Shown: positions 34,394 to 43,178, counted from the stretch's first letter. The stretch is 64,000 nucleotides of DNA from Actinomycetales bacterium (GCA_015655375.1 JAATFD010000048.1:1-64000), one strand, 5' to 3'. Translations and numbers: made by a program. The notes: a model not told the origin generated them from the sequence alone.

Positions 34394-35244
34394 ATCTCAC
34401 GCTCTTTCAAAAATGAGGTCGTGGAGGCGCGATTCATCACACGCCGAGATTCGAATTCCGCTCCGCACCGAGGCTTAGCTCTGAGCTGATGTGGATCGCG
34501 TCCGATCGGACGCCACCCGTCCGAAATACATTTGCTGTCTGTGGCGGCCCGCCGCAAGGGCGGTGAATGTGCCGATCCCTTGATCTCAACACCGAGACCA
34601 GTCAGAGGATCCGGCATCAAACGCCAGACCACAAATGAACCTTATTGGGTGCTTCCATCGACGAAGGGGACGAACGTCCTGAATCGTGCTATTTGCCCTG
34701 ATCGCGAAGCGGAGATTCGAGCGAATACCTTCTTTGAACGAATTCCTGCGTGGCTCTGAAATGTGTTTTCATACGCTCGGGATCATGCAGGAGCACCGTT
34801 GGATCGCCGCGATCAGGCGGACACGGTGGGCTCGGCGACGACCCAACGGGTCCAGGAGCGCCTACCGACGGTGTCGCCCATGTTGGCCGGAGCGCCGACA
34901 GATAAACGGACGCCGGTGCACCGGCAGAGCCTCCGATGGCCCTAGACATCGCTCCGGCGGGTTCCCCCCGAGCGTCCTCGTCGGTCGAGCTCACAGACGC
35001 GGGAGAACGCGCCTCGGGGCCGAAGAGAGACTTGCCTCACAATGGAGTTGCGACCTGGTTCGCGGTCGAAACCCGACCTGTTTCGACTGATCTTGAGGCG
35101 GAGCCAGAGTGCTCTTGCTCGGGTGCGCGCGAGGACGAAGAGATTCCCTCATCGTCGGACGAGAACGCTCGACCGCCACCCGCGGGCCTCACCCGACCGG
35201 GTTCCATGAGTCCCGGGCCTCACCAACCGTCTCCATCGACAAAA
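34394..35244. other. Long intergenic region with no recognisable gene
   Basis: About 850 bases lie between the OxlT-like transporter start and the rplL terminator. The left part should hold the promoter of the cai-like operon, but no clear boxes are assigned. Copy B of the ~127-bp intergenic repeat is at 34912-35040. Short open frames on both strands show Arg/Pro-rich composition typical of non-coding GC-rich DNA and no family resemblance. In related genomes rpoB normally follows rplL; here it does not within the window. Confidence 0.6.
34912..35040 (+). repeat. Diverged intergenic repeat, copy B (right flank of the fix/cai block)
   Basis: This is the direct repeat partner of 20671-20797. 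The identical anchors GCCGGTGCACC, GAGCGTCCTCGTCG and TTGCCTCAC occur in the same order with spacing differing by one base in each interval. The copies are about 14.2 kb apart and enclose the entire fix/cai-like block. The nature of the repeat (decayed gene, target duplication or dispersed element) is unknown. Confidence 0.65.
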
Positions 35245-35281
35245 GTGCCCGTGGACCCCAAACAACAGGGTCCACGGGCAC
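35245..35281 (-). terminator. Rho-independent terminator after rplJ-rplL
   Basis: A perfect 14-bp inverted repeat (GTGCCCGTGGACCC and its complement) encloses a 9-base loop. On the minus strand it is followed by TTTT (AAAA at 35241-35244). It lies 116 bases beyond the rplL stop in the correct direction, so it ends the rplJL transcript. This also shows that no rpoB is co-transcribed downstream here. Confidence 0.85.
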
Positions 35282-35396
35282 CTCTTCACCGCTCGTCCGG
35301 GCAACCGGTGTTGACTCGGGAGCGCCTCTGGGCCAAACACCCGCCGCCCCGACCTCGTGCGGCTGTCAGACGATCAATCGATCGCCAGCGGTTTCA

Positions 35397-35777
35397 CTAC
35401 TTGAGGGTGACGGAGCCGCCGGCCTCCTCGATCTCAGCCTTGGCCTTCTCGGCGTCTTCCTTCTTCGCGTTCTCGAAGACGGTGGACGGCGCGGAGTCGA
35501 CGAGATCCTTGGCCTCCTTGAGGCCCAGACCCGTCAGAGCCTTGACGGCCTTGACGACGGCGATCTTCTTGTCACCGGAGGACTCGAGGACGACCTCGAA
35601 CTCCGACTTCTCCTCGACCTCCTCGGCCTCGGCGGCCGGGGCAGCGATGGCGACGGCGGCGGGGGCCGCGGCGGTGACGTCGAAGACCTCCTCGAACTGC
35701 TTGACGAAGTCAGACAGCTCGATGAGCGTCATTTCCTTGAAAGTCTCGATGAGCTCATCAGCGGAGAGCTTAGCCAT
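35397..35777 (-). CDS. rplL: 50S ribosomal protein L7/L12
   Basis: The 126-residue protein has the N-terminal dimerisation helix ([22 protein letters not shown]), an Ala/Pro/Glu hinge, and the factor-binding C-terminal domain [35 protein letters not shown] in spaced form. It forms the mobile stalk that recruits translation GTPases. The start at 35777 gives the family N-terminus. It is co-directional with rplJ, 93 bases downstream of it. Confidence 0.98.
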   Translation of the reverse strand: MAKLSADELIETFKEMTLIELSDFVKQFEEVFDVTAAAPAAVAIAAPAAEAEEVEEKSEFEVVLESSGDKKIAVVKAVKALTGLGLKEAKDLVDSAPSTVFENAKKEDAEKAKAEIEEAGGSVTLK

Positions 35778-35870
35778 GATTGGCATCCTTCCTTGTTGGC
35801 CTGCTACGCGAGCAGAGTGGTGAGATATTCCGCCGTCCGGACCGGGGTCCACGCGGCGGGGCCTGTCGCG

Positions 35871-36392
35871 TCAGGCCGCCTGCTCCTGCTTGTCGCGCAG
35901 AGCATCGATGGTGCGCACCGTCTTGGTCGGGAGCGCATTGAACAGATAAGCAGCCTGGGAAATCTTGGCCTTGAGGACGCCTGCGGCCTTGGCCAGCAGC
36001 ACCTCACGGGACTCGAGATCGGCAAGCTTCCGGACGCCCTCGGCGGACAGCGGAGCGCCGTCCATCGCGCCAGACTTCAGCACGAGTGCAGGGGTCGCCT
36101 TGGCGAAATCACGCAGCGTCTTGGCGGCCTCAACAGGCTCGCCGGTGACGAACGCGATGGCGGTCGGGCCGTTGAGGTCCGATTCCAGGAAGTCGAGACC
36201 GACCTCCTTGGCCGCCAACGTGGCCAGCGTGTTCTTCACCACGGCGTAGTTCGCGTTTTCGCCCAGACCGCGTCGCAGCTCCTTGAGCTGCTGGACGGTC
36301 AGGCCGCGGTACTCAGTGAGCAGCACCGCCGAAGACTCGCGGAACCTGTCCGTGAGCTCGGCGACGATCGCCACCTTGTCAGACCTCGCCAT
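35871..36392 (-). CDS. rplJ: 50S ribosomal protein L10
   Basis: The 173-residue L10 starts MARSDKVAIVAEL and contains TEYRGLTVQQLKELRR and NYAVVKNTLA, typical family segments. The C-terminal helices anchor L7/L12 dimers. A strong ribosome site (GGAAGGAGG) precedes the ATG. L10 commonly represses its own operon through a leader RNA, and a leader with an attenuator hairpin is visible just upstream. Confidence 0.98.
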   Translation of the reverse strand: MARSDKVAIVAELTDRFRESSAVLLTEYRGLTVQQLKELRRGLGENANYAVVKNTLATLAAKEVGLDFLESDLNGPTAIAFVTGEPVEAAKTLRDFAKATPALVLKSGAMDGAPLSAEGVRKLADLESREVLLAKAAGVLKAKISQAAYLFNALPTKTVRTIDALRDKQEQAA

Positions 36393-36428
36393 GGTCCTCC
36401 TTCCGATGTGTGAGCCGCCGTTCCCGCG

Positions 36429-36600
36429 AAAAAGCCCGACACGCAGGTGCGTGCCGGGCTCGGAAGTCCGTTCTCCATCTGTCGGTCCGGATCACTCCTG
36501 GGCCGTGACGGTCACTCACCTACGCCGGTCGCTCTTACGCTTCGGTCCGCTGAGGCGAACATCCGACGGTCTTTGGCAGGGTTGAGTCTACCCGGCGAGG
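36429..36600 (-). ncRNA. Probable L10 (rplJ) leader with an attenuator hairpin
   Basis: Upstream of rplJ the minus strand carries a 12-bp stem (36433-36444 with 36449-36460, 4-base loop, one G-U pair) followed by five T. This is a complete intrinsic terminator only 37 bases before the rplJ ATG. A terminator inside a leader implies attenuation. The more distal part contains AAAGACCGTCGG, resembling the conserved L10-binding region of bacterial L10 leaders. Boundaries are approximate. Confidence 0.6.
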
Positions 36601-36614
36601 GCGGACGCGGCCAA
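36585..36614 (-). promoter_or_regulatory. Candidate promoter of rplJL
   Basis: On the minus strand TTGGCC (36614-36609) and TAGACT (36590-36585) are separated by 18 bases, an acceptable sigma-A-like -35/-10 pair for an actinobacterium. It would start the L10 leader RNA about 190 bases before the gene. Confidence 0.4.
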
Positions 36615-36703
36615 GTTGCAGGGATGTGGGGAGAAGCACGCCGGGAGTCCACTGGCTGGAAGCGATGAGACCGCGAGGTGATGGCCGTCTGCTGCCGATG
36701 AGG

Positions 36704-36765
36704 CCCACACTTCCTCAATGAGCTAACGCTTATAACGCACAGTTCATTGAGCACCCATGGGCCTC
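36704..36765 (+). repeat. 62-bp cassette-end repeat, copy 1 (nested palindrome)
   Basis: This is 58/62 identical to 38057-38118, with 37 bases identical in one run. In this copy GAGGCCCA (from 36700) pairs with TGGGCCTC (36758-36765), and CTCAATGA (36714-36721) pairs with TCATTGAG (36744-36751). Both pairs are centred exactly on 36732.5. The two direct copies bracket a single gene, as expected of a small mobile or recombination cassette. Confidence 0.8.
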
Positions 36766-36882
36766 ACCGCGCTGCCCACGGCTCATCCACCCCTCCATCC
36801 ACAACCACAACCCGTCCACCGCTTGTCCACAGCAACCACCCCGCGGCCCACGCCGCTGACTCGATCCTGGAACCATGTCGTC

Positions 36883-37932
36883 ATGAACCGCGTCGAACCA
36901 GTCAGAAATGGCATGATCTCAACAAGCTCAGAGTCGTCGTGGGTTGCCGCTCGAGCAGTGCAGGCCGGCAGCCTCGTCAAGATTTCTCGAGGCCAATTCC
37001 TCGCCTCGGATGTTCTCGCCGGCGCGAATGACGACATGTGGGAGCAACGGAACAGACTCGACATCGCCCGGATTCTCTCGGTGGCCGATCGTGGTCGGAA
37101 TGGATGGGTCGTTGCCTTCGAATCCGCGTTGATGATTCATGGGCTTCCCGTCCTCGAACCAACCCACGATGTCCATGTCGTCGGTACCGGTATACGATCA
37201 GCCGATCGAGACCGGTTTCCCGCAGCCACACTGGCGGGAACCCGCATCGCGCCCGGCGGCGAGTTGAAGCGACACTGGATCTGCCACGATCATCGCGGAA
37301 CAGAGGAGATCGAGGGCGTCACCTGCACCGATGCAGTGACCACTGCGGTCGACCTCGCGCGGTTCCGACCGGTGCGCCAAGCCGTCGCAGAGATCTCGGT
37401 CCTGATGAACCAGGTGTGCAAATTCGACCGCGCAAGCCCCTCCACGGGTCGAGAGGCCGAACGCCAGTTCAAACAGCGATGCCTCGACATGCTGGAGGCC
37501 GTCGGTCGGGCACGGGGATCACGGCGAGCTCAGCGGATCGTCCTCGCCGCCGATGCCGGGTGCGAATCCATCGCCGAGGGCGTGCTCATCTGGTTCCTTC
37601 ACGCCCACGGAGCGCGGCCCTGGCGGACCCAGGTGCCCACAGACGTGGGATCGCGCACCGTGTATCCGGACGTGTTGATTGACGAAGTCGGGACGGTGCT
37701 CGAGTCTGAGGGCCGGGCCAAACTCGGTGTCGAGGCCGAGGAAGCGCAAAAGAACGCACAAGCCCTCCTGGTCCGATCGAATGAGCTGAATGCGGTCGGT
37801 CTGAAGGTGGTCTTCCTGCCCGCAGCGGACATCCTCGGCAGTCATCGAGTTTTGGCCCATCGGCTTCATCGCCTTGCGCCCGAGATCTTCGAGGCCGGGG
37901 CTCAGCGAGACTCATTCTGGTTCCAGGGATAG
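36883..37932 (+). CDS. AbiEi/DUF559-like protein with a possible PD-(D/E)XK nuclease domain
   Basis: The ~349-residue protein has an N-terminal winged-helix-like region followed by GWVVAFESALMIHGLPVL, the pattern of AbiEi-type antitoxin-like proteins (QLVKISRGQFL-like, ASALWLHGLP-like). The C-terminal third (residues from about 225) has ESIAEGVLIWFL, PDVLIDEVGTVLESEGRAK and a terminal KVVFLPAADIL, an order of Glu, Asp and Glu-x-Arg/Lys compatible with a Vsr/DUF559-like PD-(D/E)XK nuclease. Such two-part proteins are common and uncharacterised in actinobacteria; defence or stress roles are suspected. I took ATG 36883; the frame is open from 36757 but begins inside the repeat. Direct 62-bp repeats bound the gene, so it looks like an inserted cassette. 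Confidence 0.65.
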   Translation: MNRVEPVRNGMISTSSESSWVAARAVQAGSLVKISRGQFLASDVLAGANDDMWEQRNRLDIARILSVADRGRNGWVVAFESALMIHGLPVLEPTHDVHVVGTGIRSADRDRFPAATLAGTRIAPGGELKRHWICHDHRGTEEIEGVTCTDAVTTAVDLARFRPVRQAVAEISVLMNQVCKFDRASPSTGREAERQFKQRCLDMLEAVGRARGSRRAQRIVLAADAGCESIAEGVLIWFLHAHGARPWRTQVPTDVGSRTVYPDVLIDEVGTVLESEGRAKLGVEAEEAQKNAQALLVRSNELNAVGLKVVFLPAADILGSHRVLAHRLHRLAPEIFEAGAQRDSFWFQG

Positions 37933-38056
37933 GTCTGCGTTCGCCGATGACTCCACGGTTGCTCACGTCTGACCTGTGGGTTGCTCAGTGGTCGACCCGG
38001 CGAGACCCACACTTTCTCAATGGAGTGTGAGTTGCTCAATGGCTGCACCAGCATGC

Positions 38057-38118
38057 CCCACACTTCCTCAATGAGCTAACGCTTATAACGCACGCTTCAT
38101 TGAGCATCCGTGGGCCTC
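38057..38118 (+). repeat. 62-bp cassette-end repeat, copy 2
   Basis: This is the direct partner of 36704-36765 (4 mismatches in 62). A further partial, decayed copy of the first ~20 bases (CCCACACTTTCTCAATGG) lies just upstream near 38007-38024. The inner stem CTCAATGA/TCATTGAG is intact; the outer left arm has changed. Confidence 0.8.
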
Positions 38119-38138
38119 GCAGCGACGACCGCAGAGAG

Positions 38139-39839
38139 CTACTCCCCGACCGGGTCCAGCAGCGACAGCGAGTGCTCAAGACCGCCCTCGCGCGAGCCCA
38201 CCAACCACACACGACGTTGCCTCGTGACAAGCTCAGCCCACCGTCCCTGCAGGTCGACCCGGGAAGCGGACGATCTCCCCTGGGCCACGTCCACCAGCGT
38301 CAGACCAAACAAACACATGTCGACGCACAGACTCGCCTGGCCGCGCGGGATGGCGCCGGCTCCTCCATGGGCGCGGTGCAGCATGCGCTCGGCATCACGA
38401 ACGACCTCTCGGACAAGCCGGACCTCGTCAACGCCGATCTTCCATTCCTTCGGCAGATGCCCACCGGTGCGCAGAGCCTCCCACGTCAGATCCGTGTTGC
38501 GAATCGGGATCGGGACAAGGGCGGGGATGTCGCCGAGTCGCAGGATGCACGCCGCCACGTCCTCGGGAACGAAGGACGCCATCAGGGCGGGCAGGTCCTC
38601 GCCGGTGCCGGTGCCCCTCCACGCGCGGACCCCGGCCTCGATGAGCGCCGGCAGGTTGAGGATCGAGGGCGCCCAGTGACCGCGCCCAGCCCAGGCAGTG
38701 AGCAGCATCCCCGAGGCCCCGGCCGGCACACCCCACTCCATCGCGTCGGCGACATTGGCGACCGCCTGGCGAGTCCGCCCGCAGAACGTGTTCCACGAGC
38801 CCGACCCGGGCGCCACCCAAAAGGTGCGGCCCGAACCTTCGAGCATGCGGCCGGCCGCGGCGAAACCGCCCGTCCTGCTCTCGCCCCCGCCCTCGTTCGT
38901 GCTGGTCACCGGCAGTTCCGAGCAGCGCACGATCGGCGTGACATTGGCCTGGATTCGCCCGATCAGCTCCGGATCGAGCGCGAGGACATCCGCCCACATC
39001 TCGGCGACGACATCACCCGCGGACAGAGCCTGAGTCGCGTGCTCGAGGAAATCGAAGTAGACATGAGGAAGGCCGTTGCGTTCGACGGCCGCCCGTGAGA
39101 CACCGAGGCCGAGCTCGCGCGTCGAGTGCCCACCGATGTTGATGCACCGGGCCGACAGCGCCGCGGTGAGCTGGTCGATGAGCCCCGCGACGAAGTGAGC
39201 ATTCGAGGGCGTCGCGGCCAGTTCCGAGGGCGGGACGTGGCGCCCATCGACGGTGTCGCGTCCCTCGGGCAACTCGGCGCGAGCGGAGTACTCGGGATGC
39301 GACAGCCAGCGCTCCCAGTGGGTCAGCGGCTCCATCGCGGTGACGAGCCGGATGCCATGGCCGTCACACAGAGCCTCGATGCGACGCAGCTGGGCAGGCG
39401 TGAGGGGACTCGCGTCCTCCCAGACCACATCCTGGTCACGAAAGGTGAACGCGTGGCCGACGCGGAGTTCGAGTTGGTTGAAGCGGAGGCGCTCGAGCAT
39501 CTCAATGGTCCGCACGATGCCGTCCCAGTTGGGGATGCGGTCACCGGAGACGTCGAGCAGGAAGGCACGAGTCGCGAGGACGGGAGCATCGCGGACCTCG
39601 AGGGCGGAGTCGAAGGAGAAATCATCGTTGAGCTCTTCGACGACTTCGAGGCCAGCGGCGAGTCCGGCGTCGTCCGCGTGGTCGATGATGACCTCGTCCT
39701 CGCGATAGCGGACGCGGAAGCCCTGACTGGGAACCGAGTCGTCTGGATGCGGGGTCACCGGCGTCGCGGCGGTGGCGCGGCGCCCCTCGCACGCGACGCG
39801 CGAGGCCCCGCGGGCGAAGTACTGGGAGATGGCATCCAC
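38139..39839 (-). CDS. GH20-like protein lacking the catalytic acid pair
   Basis: The ~566-residue protein follows the domain plan of bacterial family 20 beta-N-acetylhexosaminidases. It has RAFLLDVSGDRIPNW, a beta/alpha-barrel with FNQLELRVGHAFTF and PLTPAQLRRIEALC, HWERWLSHPEYS, and a terminal TFWVAPGSGSWNTF region. Where active relatives have NIG-x-DE and TDWGDNGHW, this protein has NIGGHST (about 233-239) and TAWAGRGHW (about 380-388). The catalytic Asp-Glu pair and a substrate-binding stretch are therefore missing. It is probably a sugar-binding or otherwise repurposed protein. No signal peptide is seen. I chose GTG 39839, with AGGA upstream, because the longer frame to 39986 translates a tandem repeat. 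Confidence 0.7.
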   Translation of the reverse strand: MDAISQYFARGASRVACEGRRATAATPVTPHPDDSVPSQGFRVRYREDEVIIDHADDAGLAAGLEVVEELNDDFSFDSALEVRDAPVLATRAFLLDVSGDRIPNWDGIVRTIEMLERLRFNQLELRVGHAFTFRDQDVVWEDASPLTPAQLRRIEALCDGHGIRLVTAMEPLTHWERWLSHPEYSARAELPEGRDTVDGRHVPPSELAATPSNAHFVAGLIDQLTAALSARCINIGGHSTRELGLGVSRAAVERNGLPHVYFDFLEHATQALSAGDVVAEMWADVLALDPELIGRIQANVTPIVRCSELPVTSTNEGGGESRTGGFAAAGRMLEGSGRTFWVAPGSGSWNTFCGRTRQAVANVADAMEWGVPAGASGMLLTAWAGRGHWAPSILNLPALIEAGVRAWRGTGTGEDLPALMASFVPEDVAACILRLGDIPALVPIPIRNTDLTWEALRTGGHLPKEWKIGVDEVRLVREVVRDAERMLHRAHGGAGAIPRGQASLCVDMCLFGLTLVDVAQGRSSASRVDLQGRWAELVTRQRRVWLVGSREGGLEHSLSLLDPVGE

Positions 39840-39893
39840 GGCGATGATCCTAGCCGTGGTCCGGCGGGGCAAAGGACGAAGGGCCGCGGACGC

Positions 39894-39925
39894 GGAGCCA
39901 CGGAGCCACGGAGCCACGGAGCCAC
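39894..39925. repeat. Tandem 8-bp repeat (GGAGCCAC x4)
   Basis: Four perfect copies of GGAGCCAC lie 55 bases upstream of the chosen start of the GH20-like gene, between its likely promoter and its ribosome site. Copy-number change here could alter expression. Otherwise the repeat has no obvious role. Confidence 0.8.
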
Positions 39926-39986
39926 GGCGAGAATACGGACAGACGCCGGGAAGAGTCCGGCTTCGCCGAGATGGATCCCCGCTCAT

Positions 39987-40014
39987 GAAGGGCGCATCCG
40001 CGGATGCGCCCTTC
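39987..40014. terminator. Perfect 28-bp palindrome downstream of rplA
   Basis: GAAGGGCGCATCCG is followed directly by its complement, giving a perfect 14+14 palindrome 166 bases beyond the rplA stop. No T-run follows on either side, so it is at best a weak or processed terminator. It could instead be a protein-binding site. Confidence 0.45.
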
Positions 40015-40179
40015 TCGGAAGACCTCCCGTGTGACAGGCCATGAACGGCACGCAGGGCGCCGAAGACACACCGGCGGGTGCGACGCCCTCGTCACGAGAG
40101 CAGCGCACCCGCCGACTGCGAAAGTGTGAAGCGACCCCCGCGCATCCCCTGGTGAGGACGTGCATTGCGGGGAGAAGAC

Positions 40180-40893
40180 TCAGGCGTTGGCTGAAGCCAG
40201 GTCGCGCGTCTTCGTGGCGTCCAGCGCAATGCCGGGACCCATCGTCGTCGAGACGGTGGCCTTCATGATGTAGCGGCCCTTGGCCGACGCCGGCTTGAGA
40301 CGCAGGATCTCGTCGAGGACGGCAGAGTAGTTCTCCGTCAGCTGCCCAGCGGTGAAGGAGGTCTTACCGACGATGAACGCGAGGTTCGAGTTCTTGTCGA
40401 CACGGAACTCGATACGCCCGCCCTTGATCTCCTTGATGGCCTTCGAGACATCCATGGTCACAGTGCCGGTCTTGGGGTTCGGCATGAGGCCACGGGGGCC
40501 GAGCACGCGGCCCAAGCGGCCGACCTTGCCCATCATGTCAGGAGTCGCGACGGCAACATCGAAGTCCGTGTAGCCCTTCTGGACCTTCTCGATGAGCTCG
40601 TCGCCACCGACCTCGTCGGCTCCTGCGTCGATCGCCTCCTGCGCGCGCTCGCCAACGGCGAAGACCAAGACCCGGGAGGTCTTGCCGGTGCCATGCGGCA
40701 GGGAAACGGTGCCACGGACCATCTGGTCCGACTTACGAGGATCGACACTCAGTCTGAACACGACCTCGACGGTCGAGTCGAACTTGGTGACAGTCGTGTC
40801 CTTGGCCAACTGCATCGCAGCCAGCGGAGCATACAGCTCGCCCTCGTGGATCTTCTCCGCGGCGGCGCGGTAGCTCTTGGAGCGCTTCGTCAT
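40180..40893 (-). CDS. rplA: 50S ribosomal protein L1
   Basis: The 237-residue L1 begins MTKRSKSYR and carries the family signature [12 protein letters not shown] as well as [11 protein letters not shown]. It binds 23S rRNA at the L1 stalk and may repress its own operon. The frame extends far upstream into rplK, but ATG 40893 gives the family N-terminus. It is 86 bases downstream of rplK. Confidence 0.98.
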   Translation of the reverse strand: MTKRSKSYRAAAEKIHEGELYAPLAAMQLAKDTTVTKFDSTVEVVFRLSVDPRKSDQMVRGTVSLPHGTGKTSRVLVFAVGERAQEAIDAGADEVGGDELIEKVQKGYTDFDVAVATPDMMGKVGRLGRVLGPRGLMPNPKTGTVTMDVSKAIKEIKGGRIEFRVDKNSNLAFIVGKTSFTAGQLTENYSAVLDEILRLKPASAKGRYIMKATVSTTMGPGIALDATKTRDLASANA

Positions 40894-40979
40894 TTCTGCT
40901 TCTCTCTGTGCAGTCGTGGTGCGGGCAGCGCCTGCCCTGCCACAGTGGAATGGCCCCGCTGATTCGCGAGGCCGGGGGG

Positions 40980-41411
40980 TCAGGCCTGAACCGTGATTCC
41001 CATCGACCGGGCAGTGCCCGCGATGATCTTCGCAGCTGCGTCGATGTCGTTCGCGTTGAGGTCGACCATCTTGGACTCTGCGATCTCGCGCACCTGGGCG
41101 CTGGTGATCGTGGCGACCTTGACGGTGTTGGGGGTCGAGGAGCCCTTCTCCACGCCGGCGGCCTTCCTGATCATCTCGGAGGCCGGGGGCGTCTTGAGGA
41201 CGAACGTGAACGAACGGTCCTCGTAGACGGTGATCTCGACGGGGATGATCGAGCCGCGCTGGGACTCGGTCGCTGCGTTGTAGGCCTTGGTGAACTCCAT
41301 GATGTTCACGCCGTGCTGGCCCAGTGCCGGGCCGACAGGCGGAGCAGGATTCGCGGCGCCGGCCGGGATCTGCAGCTTGATCAGGCCGGTGACCTTCTTC
41401 TTCGGTGCCAT
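40980..41411 (-). CDS. rplK: 50S ribosomal protein L11
   Basis: The 143-residue L11 begins [18 protein letters not shown], with [17 protein letters not shown] and the C-terminal RNA-binding domain ending [10 protein letters not shown]. It contacts the GTPase centre of 23S rRNA. ATG 41411 was chosen over the longer frame to 41471 on family length. It sits between nusG and rplA, the standard order. Confidence 0.98.
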   Translation of the reverse strand: MAPKKKVTGLIKLQIPAGAANPAPPVGPALGQHGVNIMEFTKAYNAATESQRGSIIPVEITVYEDRSFTFVLKTPPASEMIRKAAGVEKGSSTPNTVKVATITSAQVREIAESKMVDLNANDIDAAAKIIAGTARSMGITVQA

Positions 41412-41623
41412 CTCTCGGGTCTTTCGTTGGTGGTGCCGCACCTCGGCGGTCGCCGGGGCGGCGGTGCACACTGCAGACGCCCGCTTTCAGGGCATGCAGG
41501 GGCCACAGTGCACGAACAGTGATGATATCGCGCCGGGGACTCGTTCCCAAGTCCGGGTGCGCGACATCACTGGGGTCCGGGGCCACCGCGAGGGATCTTT
41601 CCCCCACCGCGGACCCGGCAGCC

Positions 41624-42616
41624 TCATCGGTCGATCTTATCGACTTGGTCGAAGCCGAGCTCCAGGGGCGTTTCGCGCTCGAAGATCGTGACGAGGACCT
41701 TGAGCTTCTTGGCCTCCGGCATGATCTCGGAAATCACGGCGGTCATCGTCTCGAACGGACCATCGGTGACGGTGACGACCTCGCCGATCTCGTAGTCGAC
41801 GCGGATCTGTTGCGTGGGAGCCGGAGTCTTCTGCTCCTGCGCGGCAACCTCGAGGACGTTCGGGGTCATCAGCATGACGACCTCGTCCTCGGACAACGGA
41901 ACGGGGTTGTGCTGATCGCCGACGAAACCGGTGACGGCGGGTGTCTCCTTGACGACCCGGTAGGACTGGTCGGTGAACTCCATGCACACGATGACATAAC
42001 CGGGGATCCGCACGCGGCGCACGCGCTTCTTGGCCGTTCCGCGGAATTCCATGACGTACTCGTCGGGGACCTCGACCCGATAGATCAGGTCCTCCATGTT
42101 CTGGCTCGAAATGCGCTGCTCGAGGTTGGCCTTCACCTTGCGCTCATGGCCGGAGTAGGTGTGGACGACGTACCAGTCACCTGGGATCAGGCGCAGCTCA
42201 TCGCGGAGCTGCTGGATCGGGTCGACATCTGCGTCCTCGCCGTCATCCTCACCCTCGGCGAGTTCGGCCTCCACACCCTCGACGATGTCGGCTGCGGCAT
42301 CCCCGGTGGCCTCGTCGGCGACCTCGGTGGCGGATTCCTCAGCGGCGACGGCTGCGCGCTCGGCCTCAACATCGGCTTCGATCGTCGTGACGTCGGCGTG
42401 TGCGTCCTCGTCCTCTCCGACTTGCTCGGCGAGGTCGGCAGCGATGGCTGCATCCGCGTCGGCGACCTCGGTGGCAGCCTCGGCGACCACGGCAGATTCG
42501 AGGGCGTCGGCGGCATCCTCGGTGGCAAGGTCGTCGGTCGGCGTGGACCCATCATCAGTCAGATCGGCGGTTGACACGACCTCGGTGACGTCATCGGGCA
42601 GGTTCTCGTTGCTCAC
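41624..42616 (-). CDS. nusG: Transcription termination/antitermination factor NusG
   Basis: The 330-residue protein has the NGN domain from about residue 145 ([20 protein letters not shown]) and a C-terminal KOW domain ([13 protein letters not shown]). The first ~145 residues form a highly acidic Ala/Glu/Asp-rich extension, longer than in many actinobacterial NusG proteins and about as large as the conserved part is in Escherichia coli. It binds RNA polymerase to affect pausing and Rho action. The start is GTG at 42616, preceded by AGGAGG. Confidence 0.96.
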   Translation of the reverse strand: MSNENLPDDVTEVVSTADLTDDGSTPTDDLATEDAADALESAVVAEAATEVADADAAIAADLAEQVGEDEDAHADVTTIEADVEAERAAVAAEESATEVADEATGDAAADIVEGVEAELAEGEDDGEDADVDPIQQLRDELRLIPGDWYVVHTYSGHERKVKANLEQRISSQNMEDLIYRVEVPDEYVMEFRGTAKKRVRRVRIPGYVIVCMEFTDQSYRVVKETPAVTGFVGDQHNPVPLSEDEVVMLMTPNVLEVAAQEQKTPAPTQQIRVDYEIGEVVTVTDGPFETMTAVISEIMPEAKKLKVLVTIFERETPLELGFDQVDKIDR

Positions 42617-42719
42617 TGGTTCTCCTCCTGGGGCCCGGCACAGGCCGGACCGGTCGTCGGTGCGGTCGCCCGGTAAAGGAAACCCGCCTGCAGACTGGGC
42701 TGCGGGCGGGTCATTGGGA

Positions 42720-43067
42720 TCAACCGAAGATCAATGAGTTCAGTTTATCGAATGCGAGGTCGAGAAGCCCGGTGTAAGCCATGATGACCGCCACAAAAAC
42801 GACGACGACCACGAAATAGGTCCAGGTCTCCGACTTGGAGGGGTAAGTGACCTTCTTCATCTCCGCGATGACCTGAGAGATGAAGATCCGGATCCGGGAG
42901 AACAGGCCGTGGCGCCTCGCGCCGCCGGATTCGGGGCCGGAGGCAACCCCCCGCTTGCGAGTGGTCCCGGACTTGGTCCGATCGCCTCGAGCAGCGGCTG
43001 GGGGAGTGGGCACGGCCGGGAGGTTTTCCTCAGGCGATCCGCCGCCCAGTGCGCGACTATCACTCAT
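42720..43067 (-). CDS. secE: Protein translocase subunit SecE
   Basis: The 115-residue SecE has an N-terminal Pro/Gly/Arg-rich extension, the conserved amphipathic segment [21 protein letters not shown], and a single C-terminal membrane helix ([16 protein letters not shown]). It clamps SecY in the membrane. ATG 43067 has a GGAGGG ribosome site; the longer frame enters the tRNA gene. It is 103 bases upstream of nusG. Confidence 0.97.
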   Translation of the reverse strand: MSDSRALGGGSPEENLPAVPTPPAAARGDRTKSGTTRKRGVASGPESGGARRHGLFSRIRIFISQVIAEMKKVTYPSKSETWTYFVVVVVFVAVIMAYTGLLDLAFDKLNSLIFG

Positions 43068-43105
43068 GTCAACCCTCCGTTCGTCCAGGCGTCTTCGGTG
43101 ATTGG

Positions 43106-43178
43106 CAGGGCAGGCGGGACTCGAACCCACAACCTACGGTTTTGGAGACCGTTGCGCTACCAATTGCGCCACTGCCCT
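43106..43178 (-). tRNA. tRNA-Trp (CCA)
   Basis: The minus strand folds as a standard cloverleaf: acceptor AGGGCAG/CTGCCCT, anticodon loop CTCCAAA (anticodon CCA), and T arm with GGTTCGAGTCC. The discriminator base is G. It lies just before secE, as in many actinobacteria. The CCA end is not encoded. Confidence 0.97.

Noticed and set aside
34378-34632. Possible small minus-strand gene upstream of the OxlT-like transporter
   Set aside because: It overlaps the transporter start, lacks a ribosome site and resembles no family; it is more likely promoter DNA.
35109-36413. 434-codon plus-strand frame across rplL and rplJ
   Set aside because: It mirrors two certain ribosomal protein genes and their terminator; the composition is typical of a shadow frame.
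36700-36765. Nested palindrome read as a simple terminator of the upstream region
   Set aside because: There is no T-run, and a near-identical direct copy lies 1.35 kb away, so a repeated element explains it better.
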